This document shows, piece after piece, positions 16,495 through 24,513 of a stretch of DNA of 64,000 nt. The notes below the pieces were generated by a model, which saw only the letters and a list, made by a program, of their open reading frames with translations, was not told where the DNA came from and ran no database searches. Both the position numbers and the translations under genes were made by a program. Within the stretch, counting starts at the first letter, position 1. Every line of letters starts with the position of its first letter. Origin of the DNA: Malaciobacter pacificus (GTDB lineage: Bacteria; Campylobacterota; Campylobacteria; Campylobacterales; Arcobacteraceae); assembly GCF_004214795.1 (NCBI RefSeq), contig NZ_CP035928.1, positions 1,240,001 through 1,304,000 of the forward strand, written 5' to 3'.

Positions 16495-19400
16495 TTAATT
16501 AGCTACTTTTATAGCTATTTGATAGTCAGTTAAGTAATTTAAAATAGAATAAATTTTAATATAGTAAACTCCAGAATCAAGAGTTAAATTATCAATTTTT
16601 GTAGAATTATTATTAAAAGAACTATCAAATATTTTATTAGATAAACCTTGTTTATAAATTTCATAATTAGCTAGATTAAGAGTAGTTAATGCTTCAATTG
16701 AAATAGTAGTTTGTTCAGTTAATTCAAATTTTAAATAATCAATATCATCACTAAGTTCTAAACTACCAGTAGTTGTTGTATTAAGAGATACTTCTGCTGC
16801 ACTTGATTGAGTATTACTATAATCATCATGATTAACAATACCTGAAGAACCTTTTATAGCTATTTGATAGTCAGTTAAGTAATTTAAAATAGAATAAATT
16901 TTAATATAGTAAACTCCAGAATCAAGAGTTAAATTATCAATTTTTGTAGAATTATTATTAAAAGAACTATCAAATATTTTATTAGATAAACCTTGTTTAT
17001 AAATTTCATAATTAGCTAGATTAAGAGTAGTTAATGCTTCAATTGAAATAGTAGTTTGTTCAGTTAATTCAAATTTTAAATAATCAATATCATCACTAAG
17101 TTCTAAACTACCAGTAGTTGTTGTATTAAGAGATACTTCTGCTGCACTTGATTGAGTATTACTATAATCATCATGATTAACAATACCTGAAGAACCTTTT
17201 ATAGCTATTTGATAGTCAGTTAAGTAATTTAAAATAGAATAAATTTTAATATAGTAAACTCCAGAATCAAGAGTTAAATTATCAATTTTTGTAGAATTAT
17301 TATTAAAAGAACTATCAAATATTTTATTAGATAAACCTTGTTTATAAATTTCATAATTAGCTAGATTAAGAGTAGTTAATGCTTCAATTGAAATAGTAGT
17401 TTGTTCAGCTAATTCAAATTTTAAATAATCAATATCATCACTAAGTTCTAAACTACCAGTAGTTGTTGTATTAAGAGATACTTCTGCTGCACTTGATTGA
17501 GTATTACTATAATCATCATGATTAACAATACCTGAAGAACCTTTTATAGCTATTTGATAGTCAGTTAAGTAATTTAAAATAGAATAAATTTTAATATAGT
17601 AAACTCCAGAATCAAGAGTTAAATTATCAATTTTTGTAGAATTATTATTAAAAGAACTATCAAATATTTTATTAGATAAACCTTGTTTATAAATTTCATA
17701 ATTAGCTAGATTAAGAGTAGTTAATGCTTCAATTGAAATAGTAGTTTGTTCAGCTAATTCAAATTTTAAATAATCAATATCATCACTAAGTTCTAAACTA
17801 CCAGTAGTTGTTGTATTAAGAGATACTTCTGCTGCACTTGATTGAGTATTACTATAATCATCATGATTAACAATACCTGAAGAACCTTTTATAGCTATTT
17901 GATAGTCAGTTAAGTAATTTAAAATAGAATAAATTTTAATATAGTAAACTCCAGAATCAAGAGTTAAATTATCAATTTTTGTAGAATTATTATTAAAAGA
18001 ACTATCAAATATTTTATTAGATAAACCTTGTTTATAAATTTCATAATTAGCTAGATTAAGAGTAGTTAATGCTTCAATTGAAATAGTAGTTTGTTCAGTT
18101 AATTCAAATTTTAAATAATCAATATCATCACTAAGTTCTAAACTACCAGTAGTTGTTGTATTAAGAGATACTTCTGCTGCACTTGATTGAGTATTACTAT
18201 AATCATCATGATTAACAATACCTGAAGAACCTTTTATAGCTATTTGATAGTCAGTTAAGTAATTTAAAATAGAATAAATTTTAATATAGTAAACTCCAGA
18301 ATCAAGAGTTAAATTATCAATTTTTGTAGAATTATTATTAAAAGAACTATCAAATATTTTATTAGATAAACCTTGTTTATAAATTTCATAATTAGCTAGA
18401 TTAAGAGTAGTTAATGCTTCAATTGAAATAGTAGTTTGTTCAGTTAATTCAAATTTTAAATAATCAATATCATCACTAAGTTCTAAACTACCAGTAGTTG
18501 TTGTATTAAGAGATACTTCTGTTGCACTTGATTGAGTATTACTATAATCATCTAAAGATATATTTTCACTTGGGACAGTGTTTTCATAAACATCAATAAC
18601 TTGAATACCAATTATTCCTGATTGTGAACTATTATTAGAAGAATCTGTAGCTACTACATATATTTCATAATAGTCTTTTGTTTCATAATCAGGGGCTGCT
18701 TTAAATGTAATCTCTCCTGTTGTAGAATCTATATTAAAATAACTTGCATCAACTCCAGTTAAACTATATGTGATTTCAGATTCATCAGTGGCTGTAATTG
18801 TTACACTAAATGTAGTATCATTTTCATTTACTCCTGAATGCATTCCTAATTCTGGTGGAAGATCTGTAAATACAGGAGCTGTAACATCTGGCTCATAAAT
18901 ATCATTAATACTTATTGTAATCTCTTTTGAAGTGCTATTATTTGAAGTATCTACTGCTTTAACAATTATTACATATGAGTTTTTTGTTTCATAATCAGGT
19001 GCTGCTTTAAAAGTAATCTCTCCTGTTGTTGAATCTATATTAAATAAATCTGCATCTGTTCCACTAATTGAATATATTAAACTTGATGAATTATCAGTGG
19101 CATTTATTGTAAATGCAGTTGTTTGATTTTCATCTATATTAATTGTTGAACTATTTGAAATAATAGGTGCTGTTATATCTACTTCATCCTCAACTAAAAA
19201 CTCTATTAAAACATCAGTGTTCCCACCATTATTTACTAAAGAATTACCTGCAAAATCCTTTAACTTTGAGCTTACAGTAAACTCTAAAGATTGTGAATAT
19301 GAAAAATTGTTTATAGGTTTTATTGTAACACTATCTTTATCTCCTTCTATTGTTAATTCAATATCATTTCCACTTGGATAGTCAACTAATCTAAAATACT

Positions 19401-20064
19401 CATTTGTTAAATATTGTTTAGGGATATCTTCTGAAAATGTTAGAACAATTGATGCATTTGTAGAAACACCTGTTTGTCCATTTGTAATAGAACTACTAAC
19501 TAATTCTATAGCAGTCATATCACTAATAACCCCATGTTGTTTTTGAGAATTTATTATATGTGCTCTAACTTCTTCAGGAGTTTTAACACTAAAACCATTT
19601 GATGTTAAAATTGTACTTATATTTAAATCGTCAATTGTTTTATTTGTATTTTCAAATTTAGTAAAATCTGATGAATTAATTTCAATTTCATCAGTACTAG
19701 AATCAGAATCTAGAGATTGTAATAAACCAGCTATTTTAAGTAATTTATTATCAGTAGTATTAGTTCTATCAATTCCTATAATATCTTGAATAAATACTTT
19801 ATTATCACTAGTCATAGAGTTTAATTCACCTAGTTTAATATCTCCTAAATAAAACTCAACTAAACCAGATGTATAAGGGAAATTACCATTTGAATCAGTA
19901 TATCCAGTATCTGTTCCATTTACATATTTAACACCAGAAATAATATTATCAATCAATGTACCAGTTGTAGCTAAAGGAGCACCAGAAGATGAACCTCCAC
20001 CTCCACAACCTACTAAAAATCCTGCTGTTATTGTTGATAGTATTAAAGAGTTTAATCTTTTCAT
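16495..20064 (-). CDS. Large surface lipoprotein: Ig-like, two cadherin-like and six near-identical PPC-type repeats
   Basis: 1,189 aa. Lipobox FLVGCGGGGSSSG (Cys about 20) and a Gly/Ser linker come first. Next is an N-terminal module (about 30-165), a bacterial Ig-like domain (NGQTGVSTNASIVLTFSEDI), and two cadherin-like repeats, each with ATD and LFNIDSTTGEITFKAAPDYE. Six tandem 115-aa repeats resembling pre-peptidase C-terminal domains (DDIDYLKFEL, GVYYIKIY) end the protein. No secretion-system tail is visible. Role in adhesion or biofilm is inference. ATG 20064 follows AAAGGAAAA; the promoter carries direct repeats. Confidence 0.85.
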   Translation of the reverse strand: MKRLNSLILSTITAGFLVGCGGGGSSSGAPLATTGTLIDNIISGVKYVNGTDTGYTDSNGNFPYTSGLVEFYLGDIKLGELNSMTSDNKVFIQDIIGIDRTNTTDNKLLKIAGLLQSLDSDSSTDEIEINSSDFTKFENTNKTIDDLNISTILTSNGFSVKTPEEVRAHIINSQKQHGVISDMTAIELVSSSITNGQTGVSTNASIVLTFSEDIPKQYLTNEYFRLVDYPSGNDIELTIEGDKDSVTIKPINNFSYSQSLEFTVSSKLKDFAGNSLVNNGGNTDVLIEFLVEDEVDITAPIISNSSTINIDENQTTAFTINATDNSSSLIYSISGTDADLFNIDSTTGEITFKAAPDYETKNSYVIIVKAVDTSNNSTSKEITISINDIYEPDVTAPVFTDLPPELGMHSGVNENDTTFSVTITATDESEITYSLTGVDASYFNIDSTTGEITFKAAPDYETKDYYEIYVVATDSSNNSSQSGIIGIQVIDVYENTVPSENISLDDYSNTQSSATEVSLNTTTTGSLELSDDIDYLKFELTEQTTISIEALTTLNLANYEIYKQGLSNKIFDSSFNNNSTKIDNLTLDSGVYYIKIYSILNYLTDYQIAIKGSSGIVNHDDYSNTQSSAAEVSLNTTTTGSLELSDDIDYLKFELTEQTTISIEALTTLNLANYEIYKQGLSNKIFDSSFNNNSTKIDNLTLDSGVYYIKIYSILNYLTDYQIAIKGSSGIVNHDDYSNTQSSAAEVSLNTTTTGSLELSDDIDYLKFELAEQTTISIEALTTLNLANYEIYKQGLSNKIFDSSFNNNSTKIDNLTLDSGVYYIKIYSILNYLTDYQIAIKGSSGIVNHDDYSNTQSSAAEVSLNTTTTGSLELSDDIDYLKFELAEQTTISIEALTTLNLANYEIYKQGLSNKIFDSSFNNNSTKIDNLTLDSGVYYIKIYSILNYLTDYQIAIKGSSGIVNHDDYSNTQSSAAEVSLNTTTTGSLELSDDIDYLKFELTEQTTISIEALTTLNLANYEIYKQGLSNKIFDSSFNNNSTKIDNLTLDSGVYYIKIYSILNYLTDYQIAIKGSSGIVNHDDYSNTQSSAAEVSLNTTTTGSLELSDDIDYLKFELTEQTTISIEALTTLNLANYEIYKQGLSNKIFDSSFNNNSTKIDNLTLDSGVYYIKIYSILNYLTDYQIAIKVAN
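16501..18551 (-). repeat. Six tandem 345-bp coding repeats
   Basis: The marker TATTTGATAG recurs at 16516, 16861, 17206, 17551, 17896 and 18241, exactly 345 bp apart. Copies differ at only a few bases: CAGCT instead of CAGTT in two middle copies (FELAEQ versus FELTEQ) and GTTGC instead of GCTGC in the N-terminal copy. The near identity at synonymous sites indicates recent expansion or ongoing gene conversion. Confidence 0.97.
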
Positions 20065-20091
20065 TTATTTTCCTTTAAATTTAATAACAAA

Positions 20092-20148
20092 ATTATAGCA
20101 AGCAAATGACTCAGAAATGACTCATTTTTTGTGTCATAAAAGTGTCAA
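20092..20148 (-). promoter_or_regulatory. Promoter of the repeat lipoprotein with four 11/12-bp spaced direct repeats
   Basis: On the + strand TGACTCA lies at 20107-20113 and 20118-20124, then TGTGTCA at 20130-20136 and AGTGTCA at 20141-20147: steps of 11, 12 and 11 bp, one side of the helix. The minus-strand -10 TATAAT is at 20092-20097, 9 nt from the nearest repeat, so the repeats cover the -35 region. This is the layout of a response-regulator activator site. A matching arrangement is at 63488-63520. Confidence 0.6.
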
Positions 20149-20327
20149 AAATAATTTTAGATTTAATAATAGTTTAGATGCAGACTTGTAGGCTTCTTAC
20201 TAATAAAATAATCAATAATAATTTTAGAAAAAAATATTAAATTTACATTTATTAAATAACACTATATATATGGTTGCTATAAAAAATACTAATTATATAA
20301 AATAAAACACTATATAAGGTGTTAAAA
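20149..20327. other. Upstream region of the XRE regulator with a direct repeat
   Basis: AACACTATATA occurs at 20258-20268 and 20306-20316, 48 bp apart, the second copy running into the ribosome binding site of the XRE gene. It may be the operator of that regulator. The rest is AT-rich without a reading frame. Confidence 0.35.
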
Positions 20328-20579
20328 TTGGTAGATTATTTAGATAATGAAGCAAATGAATTTTTAGATTTAATTTCAGCAAATGTAGTAAAAGCTAGAA
20401 AAGAAAAAGGATATAGTCAACTAAAACTGGCTACTGAAATTGGTTATTCTAGTGCCTCTTATTTTGGAAGAATGGAAATAAGAAAAAATGGAGAACATTT
20501 TAACTTAGTTCACTTATATAAAATCTCAAAAGTTTTAGAAATACCAGTGTGTGAACTTTTAACCCCATCACTTAACTAA
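20328..20579 (+). CDS. XRE-family helix-turn-helix regulator
   Basis: 83 aa. The Cro/CI-type HTH runs about 15-70 (VKARKEKGYSQLKLATEIGYSSASYFGRME, then YKISKVLEIPVCELLTP). No effector domain is attached, as in small autoregulators and antitoxin-like proteins. TTG 20328 is preferred: AAGG (20316-20319) is then 8 nt away, while GTG 20319 overlaps it. The last codons fall in a sequence (AACCCC-TCACTTAA) repeated at 21111, next to fliP. Confidence 0.8.
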   Translation: MVDYLDNEANEFLDLISANVVKARKEKGYSQLKLATEIGYSSASYFGRMEIRKNGEHFNLVHLYKISKVLEIPVCELLTPSLN

Positions 20580-20611
20580 CAAGCATCAATCACAATAAAA
20601 AAGATGATTTT
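20561..20611. repeat. Degenerate copy of the fliP 3' end
   Basis: AACCCCATCACTTAA, an 8-nt spacer, then CATCAATCACAATAAA and ATGATTTTAA match the fliP stop region at 21111-21190, with one internal gap of about 36 nt. Read on the minus strand it still encodes K-I-I-F-F-I-V-I-D. It marks the left edge of a segment of about 0.5 kb lying between the two copies. Confidence 0.75.
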
Positions 20612-20706
20612 AAATTATTTTTATGCTTATGCTAATTATTTGTAGATGTTAATATCTAATAAAAAGCTGTTTTCTCTAACTTGATGTAATCTAAATAAAC
20701 ATAGAA

Positions 20707-20735
20707 TTGACTTGTAATTTTTGTTTAGTTATAAT
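20707..20735 (+). promoter_or_regulatory. Near-consensus sigma70 promoter of the putative antisense RNA
   Basis: TTGACT (20707-20712), a 17-nt spacer and TATAAT (20730-20735). A recognisable -35 is uncommon in this phylum, so the promoter looks strong. The predicted start is about 20742. Confidence 0.75.
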
Positions 20736-20741
20736 GCGATT

Positions 20742-20834
20742 ATAAATGTCATTGAGTTATTCCAATATGGGATTGATTACCCCATTTGAATAGCACAGTT
20801 AGAAAGAGGCAGGGTTTCGGCTCTGCCTTTTTTT
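20742..20834 (+). ncRNA. Putative small antisense RNA (candidate type I antitoxin), about 93 nt
   Basis: It lies between a consensus promoter and a strong intrinsic terminator. The 5' end has an unpaired segment at 20743-20755 that is perfectly complementary (13 bp) to 20890-20902, the start codon and first codons of the small peptide gene. After a 2-nt bulge, TATTCC (20758-20763) pairs with GGAATA (20884-20889), the peptide's Shine-Dalgarno. A middle hairpin (ATGGG/CCCAT, 20767-20785) exposes loop TGATTA, complementary to loop TAATCA at 20974-20979. Expression is not shown by sequence. The alternative is a transcription attenuator in the peptide leader. Confidence 0.65.
20804..20834 (+). terminator. 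Intrinsic terminator of the small RNA
   Basis: AGGCAG (20807-20812) pairs with CTGCCT (20823-20828), extended by GG/CT and flanking A-U pairs, followed by seven T residues (20828-20834). Confidence 0.85.
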
Positions 20835-20892
20835 ATGTCTGTGGGTTGTGTAGCAGATTAAAGGGTGGGAGTGCTGTTTTAAAGGAATATCA

Positions 20893-20955
20893 ATGACATT
20901 TAAACTGGTAATACTTCTTTTAATACTCTGCATATTTGTGGTTAAATTGTATTAG
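20893..20955 (+). CDS. 20-residue hydrophobic peptide, candidate type I toxin
   Basis: ATG 20893 to TAG 20953-20955 encodes MTFKLVILLLILCIFVVKLY: a short charged start, one continuous hydrophobic helix, and a C-terminal Lys-Leu-Tyr. Size and pattern resemble Ibs/Fst-type membrane toxins, although no homology is claimed. AAAGGAAT lies 5 nt upstream. The start region is complementary to the small RNA encoded just before it on the same strand. No separate promoter is clear between 20835 and 20892, so it may be expressed by readthrough of the small RNA terminator. Confidence 0.6.
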   Translation: MTFKLVILLLILCIFVVKLY

Positions 20956-20964
20956 AAGTGACAT

Positions 20965-20987
20965 AGAAGGGACTAATCACCCCTTCT
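20965..20987 (+). other. Hairpin in the 3' region of the peptide message
   Basis: AGAAGGG (20965-20971) pairs with CCCTTCT (20981-20987), loop ACTAATCAC. It shares the pattern GGGA-Y-T-R-AT-Y-ACCCC with the small RNA hairpin exactly 200 bp upstream, while the outer stem bases differ but still pair. It could be a 3' stabiliser or weak terminator. The sequence from 20990 to 21110 contains no further gene that I can support; GGAGC/GCTCC (about 21014-21044) could form another loose hairpin. Confidence 0.5.
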
Positions 20988-21116
20988 TGTATTACCACAT
21001 TATGCCAATATTAGGAGCATCTAATCCACTATTACTTTTGCTCCAACTTCATAAGCTAAATCTTTTACAACTATATTATATAGTTAAAATTGATTACAAA
21101 ACCTTTACAAACCCCG

Positions 21117-21851
21117 TCACTTAAATGATTGAGCTAAATTCCCAATAATCAACTGCCAACCATCAATCACAATAAAGAAAATGATTTTAATAGGTAAGGA
21201 TATCATAACAGGTGGTAGCATCATCATACCCAATGACATTAAAATTGAAGCTACAATAATATCAATTACTAAAAATGGTAAGAATATTAAAAATCCAATT
21301 TCAAAGGCAGTTCTTAGTTCTGAAACAATAAATGCAGGCATTAAAATAGTTAATGAAACATCATCAATATTTTTGGGGTTTTCTTCCTTTTTTATTCTAT
21401 AAAATAGTGCTAAATCATCTTCCCTAGTATTTTTTATCATAAACTCTTTAAATGGCTTAATTCCTTGTTCAAATGCAAGCTCATAACCGATTTGTTCATC
21501 CATATATGGCTTTATACCATTTTCCCATGATTTTTTAGCATAAGGTTCCATGATAAAGATTGTCATGATTAGACCAAGTGAGATTACTATTTGAGTAGGT
21601 GGAGTTTGTTGTAAACCCATAGCTTGTCTAAGTAATGAAAATACAATAATAATTCTTGTAAAAGAAGTAACCATTAGTATTAAACTAGGAGCTAATACTA
21701 ATAAAGCTAATATAATAGCAATATTAATTGTTTTTACAAACTGAGTAGGATCGTCAATAGCCGCTACTGATAAGTTAACTATAGGAGGTGCGGCAGTCTC
21801 TTCTGCAAATAATGATATTGAAAATATTAATAGTGTTAGAAGTAACTTCAA
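21117..21851 (-). CDS. fliP: Flagellar biosynthetic protein FliP
   Basis: 244 aa, usual length. Signal peptide MKLLLTLLIFSISLFAEE, then the FliP core with FSLLRQAMGLQQTPPTQI and VMISLPIKIIFFIVIDGWQLI. It is a core pore component of the flagellar type III export gate with FliQ and FliR. It lies alone here, with no other export-gate core gene beside it. Part of its 3' coding end is duplicated 0.55 kb downstream. Confidence 0.97.
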   Translation of the reverse strand: MKLLLTLLIFSISLFAEETAAPPIVNLSVAAIDDPTQFVKTINIAIILALLVLAPSLILMVTSFTRIIIVFSLLRQAMGLQQTPPTQIVISLGLIMTIFIMEPYAKKSWENGIKPYMDEQIGYELAFEQGIKPFKEFMIKNTREDDLALFYRIKKEENPKNIDDVSLTILMPAFIVSELRTAFEIGFLIFLPFLVIDIIVASILMSLGMMMLPPVMISLPIKIIFFIVIDGWQLIIGNLAQSFK

Positions 21852-21916
21852 AAAAAATCCTACAAAAAATTTAAAAAATATAATATCTAAAAAATATTTA
21901 AAATGGTATTATCATA

Positions 21917-23695
21917 CTATTTAGTATTTTTTATATAGCCCATTTCATATAATTTATTATAGATTTTACTAGTAATTCCACCAGCAGCTTCTCCTCCATG
22001 TCCACCATGTTCTACTAAAACAGTAACAACATATTTAGGGTTTTTATAAGGACCATAACTTGTAAGCCATGCGTGAGATCTTTGGAAATATTTTAACTCA
22101 CTCTCTTTCATTCTTACTTTTTCAGATTGAGGAATAGTTACAACTTGTGCTGTACCTGTTTTAGATGCGATATCTACTTTTGTTTTTATATATCTGTATG
22201 CTGTACCTTTTGGATTATGTCCTACATCATACATACCTTGTCTCATCATATTTAAATATTTTTCAGGCACATCTAGTTTTTTTGGCTCTTCATAGGTAGC
22301 TTTATAAAAGTGTGGTTTTGGAAGTTTTCCTGTTGCTAAATATGCTGTATATCTTGCCATTTGCATAGGAGTTACTAGCATATTTCCTTGACCAATAGAT
22401 GTAATAACAGTTTCCCCTACATACCAAGGTTGTTTATATTTTTTTTGTTTCCAATCTTTGTTTGGATTTATTCCAAAAAACTCATTTACTTGATCAACAC
22501 CAGTTTGTTGTCCAAATCCAAATTTATCCAAAGTAGTAGAGATTTTATCAATACCAACTCTTAAACTACCTTTATAGAAGAAATCATCACAGCTTTCTCT
22601 AATAGCTTTTCTAAAATCAACTTTACCATGTCCCCATGTTTTCCAACATCTAAAGTTTCTATTCCCAATTCTAATAGACCCTGAACAATTAACTGTGTAA
22701 TCTTCTTCAATTCCATTTTCTAAAAATGATAAAGCAACTCCCATTTTAATTACAGACCCAGGAGGATAAAGACCATTTATAAGCTTATTTGTAAAAGGAT
22801 GATTAAGATCATTTCTCATTTCATTCCACTCTTTTACAGAAATTCCTCTTGCAAAAATATTATTATCAAACTCTGGGAAAGAAGCAGCTGCTAATAGTTC
22901 ACCATTATGTGTATCCATTACAATAACAGCACCACTTTTATGTTTAAACTCTTTTTGAATATACTCTTGAAGTTCTATATCTAATGATATTTTAATACTA
23001 TTATCAATTGATGGCTCTTTTTCATCTAAAACTTCAATCTCTTCATTTAGAGCATTTACTTTTACATCTTTGTATCCCATAGTTCCTTGAAGCTTATCAT
23101 TGTAGTATTTTTCTAAACCATTTTTACCTATTATTCCATTATGCGCAGATATTTCATTATTAACTATATCTATTCTTGAAGCTTTCCCTACATATCCCAC
23201 AACATGAGATGCAACTTCTTTATATGGATAAAACCGTTTAGTAGATGATTCAACTTTTATCTCATCCCTTGAAGCTAATATTGTATATTTCTTAAAAAAA
23301 TCTTCATAGGGAATATAATCTATAACTTCTACAAAATCATGATTATATGGTGAATTATTCCTTCTGTATTTTTTTATAAGTTCTTCTTTTTCATACTGAG
23401 GAAAATGTTTTACAATTAAATCTATTGCTTCATTTAGTTTTTGTTTATTTTTATATGAATTTAAATGAGGTTTTATAAGAACAGAAAATCCCATTTCATT
23501 AATAGCTAATTTTTTGCCATTTCTATCTTCAATTACACCTCTAACAGGTGTTTTGTAAACTCTATTGATGTAGTTGTTTTTAGATAGTTCTTCATAGTAA
23601 GTATTAGATTTAACACTTAAAAAATAGACTCTAGAAAGTAGGGTAATTAAAATCACAAAAATTAGTAAAAATATTATATTAAGTCGGTAATTCAT
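21917..23695 (-). CDS. mrdA: Penicillin-binding protein 2
   Basis: 592-aa class B transpeptidase for cell elongation. N-terminal membrane anchor (about 5-28), pedestal domain with TPVRGVIEDRNGKKLA, catalytic SxxK in PPGSVIKMG, SCD motif in RESCDDFFY, and the KTG box SKTGTAQV. It acts in the periplasm with RodA. The MreD-like gene upstream overlaps its start by 4 bp. Confidence 0.95.
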   Translation of the reverse strand: MNYRLNIIFLLIFVILITLLSRVYFLSVKSNTYYEELSKNNYINRVYKTPVRGVIEDRNGKKLAINEMGFSVLIKPHLNSYKNKQKLNEAIDLIVKHFPQYEKEELIKKYRRNNSPYNHDFVEVIDYIPYEDFFKKYTILASRDEIKVESSTKRFYPYKEVASHVVGYVGKASRIDIVNNEISAHNGIIGKNGLEKYYNDKLQGTMGYKDVKVNALNEEIEVLDEKEPSIDNSIKISLDIELQEYIQKEFKHKSGAVIVMDTHNGELLAAASFPEFDNNIFARGISVKEWNEMRNDLNHPFTNKLINGLYPPGSVIKMGVALSFLENGIEEDYTVNCSGSIRIGNRNFRCWKTWGHGKVDFRKAIRESCDDFFYKGSLRVGIDKISTTLDKFGFGQQTGVDQVNEFFGINPNKDWKQKKYKQPWYVGETVITSIGQGNMLVTPMQMARYTAYLATGKLPKPHFYKATYEEPKKLDVPEKYLNMMRQGMYDVGHNPKGTAYRYIKTKVDIASKTGTAQVVTIPQSEKVRMKESELKYFQRSHAWLTSYGPYKNPKYVVTVLVEHGGHGGEAAGGITSKIYNKLYEMGYIKNTK

Positions 23696-24135
23696 ATAAA
23701 TAGTCCAAAAAATATTAAATCAATAAACATATTTATAAGTAATATTAATGAAATTCCATCACTATTTTCAAAGTTTAGTTCCCAAGTTATAAAAACTCCT
23801 ATATAAAATAAGACTATATGTAAATAGTTATTTAATCTACTAAATGAAACTAATCTTTCTGTTTGGGGAATCACAAATACATACAAAAAGAAAGAGAGTA
23901 AAACTAATGAAAATGGCTTTAGTCCAGAGTTGATTTCTACAAATAAAAAAGTAATTATTACAAAAAATAAAGAGTATAGATATCTTTTTTTTAAACAAAT
24001 ATAAAATGCATTAAATAATACCCCTGATAACATAATTAATAAAAAATGAATTGATGAAATTGTATTTACTGTTACAATCAAAATTAATAATATATATAGG
24101 AAAATAGGGTTTTCTAGGTTGTTTCGTATCATCAT
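23692..24135 (-). CDS. MreD-like small membrane protein
   Basis: 147 aa with about five hydrophobic helices and almost no soluble part. Sequence alone is weak, but MreD proteins have this size and topology, and the 4-bp overlap with mrdA (ATGA) supports a role in the elongation machinery. Called by context; could also be an unrelated membrane protein. Confidence 0.6.
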   Translation of the reverse strand: MMIRNNLENPIFLYILLILIVTVNTISSIHFLLIMLSGVLFNAFYICLKKRYLYSLFFVIITFLFVEINSGLKPFSLVLLSFFLYVFVIPQTERLVSFSRLNNYLHIVLFYIGVFITWELNFENSDGISLILLINMFIDLIFFGLFI

Positions 24136-24191
24136 ACTTTAGTGCTTTTATTGATTTGAGGGATTATATTATAAAAAGTCTTATATCAATA

Positions 24192-24512
24192 TCAATCTTT
24201 ATTAAATACTTTATTTTCAATTTTTTTATTGATTTCTTCTTTGTTTTTAGACATTTCATAGATAAATGAAAATATTTCAGCTACTGCTTTGAACATGCTA
24301 GGAGGAATCTCTTTATCTATATCTAGTTGCGAAAGTAGTTCTATTAGGTCTTCATCTTTTTTTATAGGAATTTCATTTTCTTGGGCAATTTTTATGATGT
24401 TTTTTGCGGTTTCACCTTGTCCTTTTGCAGTAACTACAGGTGCACTATCCCTTTGAATGTCATATTTTAGTGCAACTGCTTTTTGATTATTTAGATTATT
24501 TTCATTTGCCAT
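24192..24512 (-). CDS. FlhB-like protein consisting of the cytoplasmic C-terminal domain only
   Basis: 106 aa. KYDIQRDSAPVVTAKGQGETAKNIIKIA matches the C-terminal FlhB domain just after the NPTH autocleavage site, but here no N-terminal membrane part or NPTH motif exists. Small paralogues of this kind are known in Campylobacterota and are linked to flagellar export switching. It follows the FliK-like gene directly (1-bp gap). Confidence 0.85.
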   Translation of the reverse strand: MANENNLNNQKAVALKYDIQRDSAPVVTAKGQGETAKNIIKIAQENEIPIKKDEDLIELLSQLDIDKEIPPSMFKAVAEIFSFIYEMSKNKEEINKKIENKVFNKD

Positions 24513-24513
24513 G

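Noticed and set aside
16501-18551. CRISPR-like appearance of regular repeats
   Set aside because: The repeats are 345 bp with no spacers and are entirely coding; no cas genes are present.
20319-20990. XRE regulator as antitoxin of a type II system with the small peptide as toxin
   Set aside because: The peptide is a pure hydrophobic helix, is 300 bp away, and has an obvious complementary RNA; a type I arrangement fits better.
20936-21124. 62-codon frame on the + strand ending in the repeated AACCCC-TCACTTAA sequence
   Set aside because: No ribosome binding site, overlaps the peptide stop and hairpin, and has no recognisable composition of a real protein.
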